24,983 bases of DNA, taken from assembly GCF_001949145.1 (NCBI RefSeq), contig NW_019091731.1, positions 1-24,983 on the forward strand, given 5' to 3'. Every line of letters begins with the position of its first letter. Positions within the stretch are counted from its first letter, which is position 1. The position numbers and the translations under genes were made by a program. The notes under the pieces were generated by a model that did not search any database, was not told the origin of the DNA, and was given only the letters and a program-made list of their open reading frames with translations. This stretch comes from Acanthaster planci (Eukaryota; Echinodermata; Asteroidea; Valvatida; Acanthasteridae). Positions 20,008-24,983 of the stretch are shown here, one piece after another.

Positions 20008-20872
20008 TCGTGTGATTTGCAATTAAAAAAGCTCCTAGTTTCACAGGGTGCATGGTTGTTTTATTTGAATAGCCTCCATCGTGAAATTTCAAAGTACCTC
20101 CATGTGACGGATGGTATTTAGTGTCACATGACAAAGGGTCGCAAAAGATTGACAACAAAAAACAGGAGAGAGAAAACTGGCTTTCCCTCAGCTTTATATG
20201 TCTTGAAGGGGTTAGCATGTATCTTGAACCCTGACCGTTGTGGTTTTTTTTTTGCTACTCTCACCTCTATGAGAGAAAGGTGAACACTCCAGAAATCCAG
20301 AGAATAATCAGCAATGTACATAATCATCTGTCTTTTACCTGAAACGTTTTTATTTCAGTCGGTGCGGCAATCAAGCATCTTGAAACAGGCCTTAGCATGT
20401 CATTTTCTTTACATAAATATTTTTAAAAATGGATTGACAGAGGTGCGATATCTTAATATTTGAGTATTTTATATAAAAGACCAATTAAAGAATTTCACGA
20501 ACAAAATGCCCAAGTTGACTATTCTGGGTTGAAATGACATGACATTGACACTTGCTGCACGCATGCACGGCTGAGGGTGTCCTTTTTTTCTCTCAAGAGA
20601 AGCCAAGTGAGGCCAGTTGATAGACCACTGATGCCTGAGGTGAACTGGTTCTTGGAAGTCCAAAATAACAGTCTTACTGTTATCAGCACACAGGGTACCA
20701 ACTTCTCTGAACTTGAGAATTGCATAAACACGAAAACATACAACATGAAACAGCACCGTAGTCCTCTGATCATGTTAACAGTTGATTTTGCATTTTTGTT
20801 GCATGCGGGCTTAGCTCAACAGCTTGGAGCCGAAACCACAGCATAGGCCCCAAGTTCACTGATGGGCTTCCA

Positions 20873-20995
20873 TCATCGATGCTGCTCTATCAGCCTGACA
20901 GGTTCCAATATCTTGGCTTTGCTAGTCTCTACGATGCAGCCATTCACCACCATCTCATCAAGGATCATGTACACCTTGTCCAGATTGAACATGAT
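20873..20995 (-). CDS. AP4S1: AP4S1 exon 5 (stop codon)
   Basis: Acceptor GCAAACAG, phase 0. It encodes [20 protein letters not shown] and [20 protein letters not shown], then TGA at 20875-20873. The acceptor has no pyrimidine tract, as expected for a U12-type intron. Confidence 0.95.
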   Translation of the reverse strand: MMFNLDKVYMILDEMVVNGCIVETSKAKILEPVRLIEQHR

Positions 20996-23687
20996 CTGTT
21001 TGCAGGAGCTTGGGTTAAGTCTTATAATTCACTGATATGCAGAGAGATATAATAATCGTCCCCCTGTGCTTTGAATAATGGCAACTCACTGCAAGGACCC
21101 CCTTCAAGGCCATGTCTCAAATCTACATCTACATGTTAGTTTCACTTCTGGCTTCGGCACCAGACTCGAGGGTTATGATTTCAGTTCCTTGCTGGCAGAT
21201 GTTTTAGCTTGAAAAATGCAGTACAACTTGCTCCATGTGTCTGCTCCAATCCCCTTTTACTGGCAAAGCTAGGTAGGACAGGTTGGTAGCTTTGAATTTG
21301 TTGCCCACATAACAAGTATACATTCCAGTGAAAATGGATTGCATATGGTCCATGCCATGGTGCTATGCAATGAATGTGCATGTGGTGTGAACCCCATGGA
21401 ACCTCTATGCAATGCAAAAAATACCACATCCTGTTCATGAATGGAGCTCGCAGCAGCATGCAAAAGTGGTACAATGCAAAGTCAAAGATTTGAGTCTATT
21501 TGAAAAAGCTGCTTGCTTGAGCCACAGCCAGAAAGGAAACAGGTTTGAAAAATGGTCCTACCACATTTCACTCTTAAGTAGATTGAACCGGTTTACCATT
21601 CTAAAAGTTTAACAAACAGCTTCTTTTCTAAATAAAGTCAACATTTCCATGTGTACCTTACCGGTTTCTAAGTACCAGTGAGCTTGCAAAAAAATTCGCC
21701 TTGTCGCAAAAAAAATGAAAATGTAAAGTAAACTGAAAAATTGACACATGGCTTTGTATTTTAAAGGATACATCCAAGTCAGTCTATCAATAAAAAGAGA
21801 GCAGAAAAAATGACAACTGAAATAGAAGTCATTGTTCAACTGTATTATCCATACAAATGCTTTTATGTCTCTCCAGCTTTGAATTCTCGAATACTTTCCA
21901 AAATAAGCTCATTTTAGAAAACGACCTTTTAAGGCTGGACAAAAAAAAGACCCCTTCAATTTTGTTAGTAGCGGAAAAATAAAAATGTGGATGTTTTCAA
22001 AAACTGCTGTAAACGTCCTGAACAAAATTGCATATACGGGGAGCTTTTTCCATGATCAGAAAAAAAGGTGAATTAACTGGTGCCTCATTTGTGGATCAGG
22101 GTAACGCTGCAGGTGGCATATTGATCTGCAACTACTCAACATGACCATCATGATTCAACAGAATTATGTGGTTCATGTTGCCACATGTATGGAAAGAGTT
22201 GGCATGGAATTCCTATGACCTTACCACTTTGGGGAAATATTTGTCCAAGGTCTCCACGATGAGGTGAATAAATTCCAAGATTGCTACTTCGTTCTGGAAA
22301 AAAAAAACGCCCCCAAAAGAAATTCATTCAAGCACATCTAATATAGCTTGCAAACAAGCAAGTAAACAAAATGAAACAAAAATTACATGACAATACAGAC
22401 ACAAACCAAAATACAAAGTCCAAGATTGGTGAAAATGTAGCATTCTTGGTAATCAGTGTGAGCAGTTACAAGTTTGCTAGCCTTCTTTAAAGAGGGAAAT
22501 GCTTTACTCTCTGACTGCACTCCTTAGGTAAACTGCAGCAAATTAGCTTAGTAAAGTTTTACAAGTACAATGAAAACCAAATCTATTTCAATGTCAGGTC
22601 AACTCGCCCCTGACTGACTCGCCTCTTACGAGTTGACCTACAATCATTTCAATAACTCTATCGCAATGCACAAATGAGCAATGGTATTTAAAGTACGCTA
22701 AGGATGTCAAAGAAATGACCTCACTTCTTCCTTGTCAATGCCGATGAGGAAATACAGTGACAAGTACCGACGGTACACAACCTTGAAGTCTTGATAGTCC
22801 AGGAATGAGCACTGAGAAAAGAAACAAGTGTGAGATATACTGACCAGTATTAGCCATTTGGGGGCAATCAAGCTTGATTGATGATTACTAAGGAATGAAA
22901 TTTAGAGATGACAGAAAAAGTAGAAAATTACCTGTAGAATGGTAAGTCCATTTTAAGCAAGTGACTTGGTAGGATCAGACTAACATTCACACTTGGGGAA
23001 TGAGAAATACCACTACGGTGCCAACATGAACACAAAATCAAAAATTTCCTTAACCCAAAATCCTGGAAAATATGACAAACAATCTACACCCATTTTTGCA
23101 GTACTTTGACGGATTGGGGACTGCTGAGCCCAATCTAAAAATACTCACTTCATTTCCGTCGCTTTTGAAGTACACGTACCCAGTACATATAAATGCCAAA
23201 GGGGTGTGTGTCATGCATATGCCTTTTCCGACGCAAAGACAACTTAACATCACAGACTAAATGCAGCATATGCTACTGCACTGGATTTTGAATTAGCCAC
23301 CCGATCACGGCAAACTCAACGGTTTAGTGGTTAAGACATCTCCACTAGTCAGGAATCATGGGTTGAATCCCACATGAGCCAGCTTGTGATTTTTTTTTTC
23401 GCAACTCTCAGACCACACTGAGAACACAGTGTGAATATTCATGTTGGTAAATGGCCAAAAACCTACACGTAAAAAAGCCCTCCTTTTGCTTTACCATGGG
23501 GGGGGCTAGGGTATGGAGTCCACCACCCACATGAGAACAACCTTACCCCTTTGTTTCCTCTGAGAAGCACCTTTCTGATCAATTCTGCCTCCAGCGAGGT
23601 CTTCTGTGTCGGTTCTCGTCTCTCGTCATAATATTGGGCCAGACGAGTCTGGCCCTGCTTGGAGATAATCAAGATGAACTTCAGCAT
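20873..23687 (-). CDS. AP4S1: AP-4 adaptor complex subunit sigma (complete, 5 coding exons)
   Basis: Five minus-strand exons (23687-23547, 22811-22725, 22293-22225, 21783-21772, 20995-20873) join in frame to 143 residues; human AP4S1 has 144. AP-4 is a clathrin-independent coat at the trans-Golgi network that sorts cargo such as ATG9A; the sigma subunit stabilises the core by pairing with epsilon. Diagnostic stretches are [44 protein letters not shown] and [17 protein letters not shown]-1 to AP-3 sigma proteins share the fold, but the KQGQTRL and FNLDKV forms together favour AP-4. Every internal junction is phase 0. The start ATG has context TCACCATG. No defect is seen. Confidence 0.93.
21772..21783 (-). 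CDS. AP4S1: AP4S1 exon 4: 12-nt microexon encoding TDLD
   Basis: The flanking exons leave exactly four residues missing against human SELD. A 12-nt block reading ACT GAC TTG GAT lies between AG (preceded by a strong pyrimidine tract, TTTTTCTGCTCTCTTTTT) and GT. Splicing it in gives [15 protein letters not shown], in frame. The donor GTATCCTTT is U12-type. Confidence 0.82.
22225..22293 (-). CDS. AP4S1: AP4S1 exon 3 ([20 protein letters not shown])
   Basis: Acceptor TTTTTTCCAG and donor AAAGTG|GTAAGG, phase 0. 23 codons encoding the conserved sigma-family helix. The next downstream homologous exon begins four codons too late, which implies the microexon at 21772-21783. Confidence 0.95.
22596..22639. 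repeat. Perfect 11-bp inverted repeat (AGGTCAACTCG / CGAGTTGACCT)
   Basis: Arms 22596-22606 and 22629-22639 with a 22-base spacer rich in CTCGCC. It lies in the AP4S1 intron between exons 3 and 2. Confidence 0.9.
22725..22811 (-). CDS. AP4S1: AP4S1 exon 2 ([16 protein letters not shown])
   Basis: Acceptor TTTTCTCAG and donor GAAGAA|GTGAGG, phase 0. 29 codons covering two central beta strands, including [13 protein letters not shown]. Confidence 0.95.
23316..23400 (+). mobile_element. tRNA-derived SINE remnant
   Basis: An A-box-like CGGTTTAGTGG is followed about 40 bases later by a B-box-like GGGTTGAATCCC, one base short of the consensus, then a T run. The internal RNA polymerase III promoter layout suggests a tRNA-derived SINE. 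It cannot fold into a full tRNA, and the A box has changes. It lies in the first AP4S1 intron, in the opposite orientation. Confidence 0.5.
23547..23687 (-). CDS. AP4S1: AP4S1 exon 1 (start codon)
   Basis: 47 codons from ATG (23687-23685) to donor GGG|GTAAGG. It encodes [20 protein letters not shown] and the helix containing AELIRKVLL. The long open frame upstream of this ATG has no sigma-family similarity and is not included. Confidence 0.93.
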
Positions 23688-24983
23688 GGTGAGTCTGTGG
23701 CCATAACACGCAGCACACCGTAGTGCAACGGGATCTTTAAAACGGAATACAAGAAGAGACAGGATTGATGACAACACGTACCATACATGATTTGAACGAG
23801 TGGGTTTTAATATATCAAAATTACAGACGGGTTTTGCATATACGCCCAAGGCAAAGACAGAAGAAGCAAGAGAATCGTGTACAAGCAGCATTCTACTGGG
23901 CCTAGGCATACTAGCCGCGCTGACGCAGAACTACATGATACATGGCAAAACTGGTTGATCACGCACAAATGGGTAACTGCATTGCAATAGTTAACACAAG
24001 TGACACATCACACATTGTTAGTGCATTAGAAATGATGTTTATCATGCTTTACAGTCACTTCGCCCTTGACCGCTTCGCCCCTGTAACCACATCGCCCTAT
24101 TGCCACTATGCCCTATTGCCACTTCATCCCTGATCCCTTCGCCCCTGTAACCACATCGCCCTATTGCCACTCCATCCCTGATCCCTTCACCCCTGTAACC
24201 ACATTGCCCCATTGCCACTATGCCCTATTGCCACTTCATCCCTGATCCCTTCGCCCCTGTAACCACATCGCCCACTGCCACTTCGCCCAAATGTAAACTC
24301 TTCAGTCTTTTGTTTGAATTTTTACACACATGTAGGCTGCAATGTCAACGGGTTGCCCAGCCAAACTAAAGGTTCCAATTCAGGCAATTTACCCAGGAAA
24401 ATGTTACAATTGAACATGATCAACGGTCTACTATGCATTGAGCCTACGCAATGTATGTCAATATGGAATCACATAGTCAGGCAATGATCTTAATTCTTTC
24501 AATGCAGTGAAGTCAGCGACTCCTCACCAGTGTTCTACCCAGTAGCTACGCAGGTTGGTACTGGTCAGGCATCTCCACCACAGCGTTCTACTGTCCAGCA
24601 CTAAGCTTGATGAAACAGCCCACCAACCGGCACAAAAATTCTTAAAAATCTTAGAAAAAATATGAGTCACTATGAAAATTTCATATTTTACCTGGAAGAA
24701 TTAAACAAATTTGAACTCTTAATCAGTTTGGAATGAAAAACTCACTGAAAGAGCGATGTATAGTCCCCTTAATTAAGGCTTAAGTGGGTCTCTGGACCCC
24801 TGGCCGTGACCCACTGGTGACAAGCCTACGGTCGCTTTGCTAACTACATTTGCCATTACTAAATTCTCCTGCACTAAAATATGGCTGGCTATAACACTGC
24901 TCCTCACCATAAGGAGTGAAGTTATGCTGAAGTTGTTATTATATGAGCTTGAAGCCGATCAGCGATATCTGGCGCCCCATCCT
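23688..24983. other. Upstream flank of AP4S1
   Basis: No further exon recognised. It should hold the AP4S1 promoter and 5' UTR; a CCACAG just before the start codon could be an acceptor for a 5' UTR intron. The minisatellite at 24073-24290 dominates the region. The stretch after 24770 has short inverted motifs around GTGGGTC, possibly another transposon, cut by the window edge. Confidence 0.4.
24073..24290. repeat. Composite minisatellite (64/48-bp units built on a 16-bp submotif)
   Basis: Four units each begin CTTCRCCCCTGTAACCACAT. Units 1 and 3 are 64 bp. Unit 2 is 48 bp, lacking one TATGCCCTATTGCCAC submotif. The last is truncated. It begins about 390 bases upstream of the AP4S1 start codon. 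Confidence 0.85.

Larger units (their letters stand above)
17314..20872. other. Intergenic space between convergent TBCE and AP4S1
   Basis: No coding exon recognised on either strand. It probably holds the 3' UTRs of both genes and contains one MITE (19739-20007). A minus-strand AATAAA at 20353-20348, about 520 bases past the AP4S1 stop, is a possible AP4S1 polyadenylation signal. Confidence 0.5.

Noticed and set aside
21002-21010. Unspliced extension of AP4S1 exon 5 upstream, reading SCKQ before IMF
   Set aside because: It would need an exon ending in phase 2, but the preceding donor leaves phase 0; the residues also match the family worse than TDLD.
23316-23400. Functional tRNA gene
   Set aside because: The B box lacks a base, the A box deviates and no acceptor stem pairs, so a SINE remnant fits better.
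23688-23909. Upstream extension of AP4S1 in the same open frame to 23909
   Set aside because: The added residues have no sigma-family counterpart; the ATG at 23687 aligns with the family start and has good context.
24073-24290. CRISPR array
   Set aside because: The units are contiguous tandem copies without unique spacers, in an intron-rich animal genome.

Overview
This window is animal nuclear DNA. It is intron-rich, about 60% A+T, has one ambiguous base at 9199 (so probably a draft assembly), and carries many short non-autonomous DNA transposons. The spliced proteins resemble vertebrate orthologues closely while the repeats look invertebrate. A marine invertebrate, perhaps a deuterostome such as a cephalochordate or hemichordate, is my best guess; I cannot fix the species.

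Three protein-coding genes can be assembled exon by exon with matching splice phases. (1) Minus strand, 4606 to 279 and running off the left edge: a secreted-looking protein with a PAN/Apple-like domain followed by the start of a fibrinogen-like domain (three exons). (2) Plus strand, 6014 to 17280: tubulin-folding cofactor E (TBCE). Thirteen exons encode CAP-Gly, leucine-rich repeats and a C-terminal ubiquitin-like domain ending in VRW; only the first coding exon (about 35 residues) was not found. (3) Minus strand, 23687 to 20873: AP4S1, the sigma subunit of the AP-4 adaptor complex. It appears complete in five coding exons, including a 12-nt microexon. TBCE and AP4S1 converge. No functional link among the three genes is evident beyond adjacency.

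Two introns have U12-type (minor spliceosome) 5' splice sites: TBCE 8499-9046, and AP4S1 20996-21771 directly after the microexon.

Introns and flanks hold an unusual density of small transposons. There is a Tc1-like element with long inverted repeats (494-1413), a second TA-flanked element (2420-2833), and two copies of a CCCTCC-ended family (1030-1195, 3859-4000). There is a LINE reverse-transcriptase remnant containing a near-perfect hairpin (6790-7200). A TTAA-flanked piggyBac-like pair lies in inverted orientation around one TBCE exon (9184-9661, about 10984-11606). Three copies of a GGGTCATTC-ended family lie at 13912, 16304 and 19739. A degraded tRNA-like SINE (23316-23400) and a composite minisatellite upstream of AP4S1 (24073-24290) complete the list. 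I saw no rRNA, intact tRNA, CRISPR array or viral gene.
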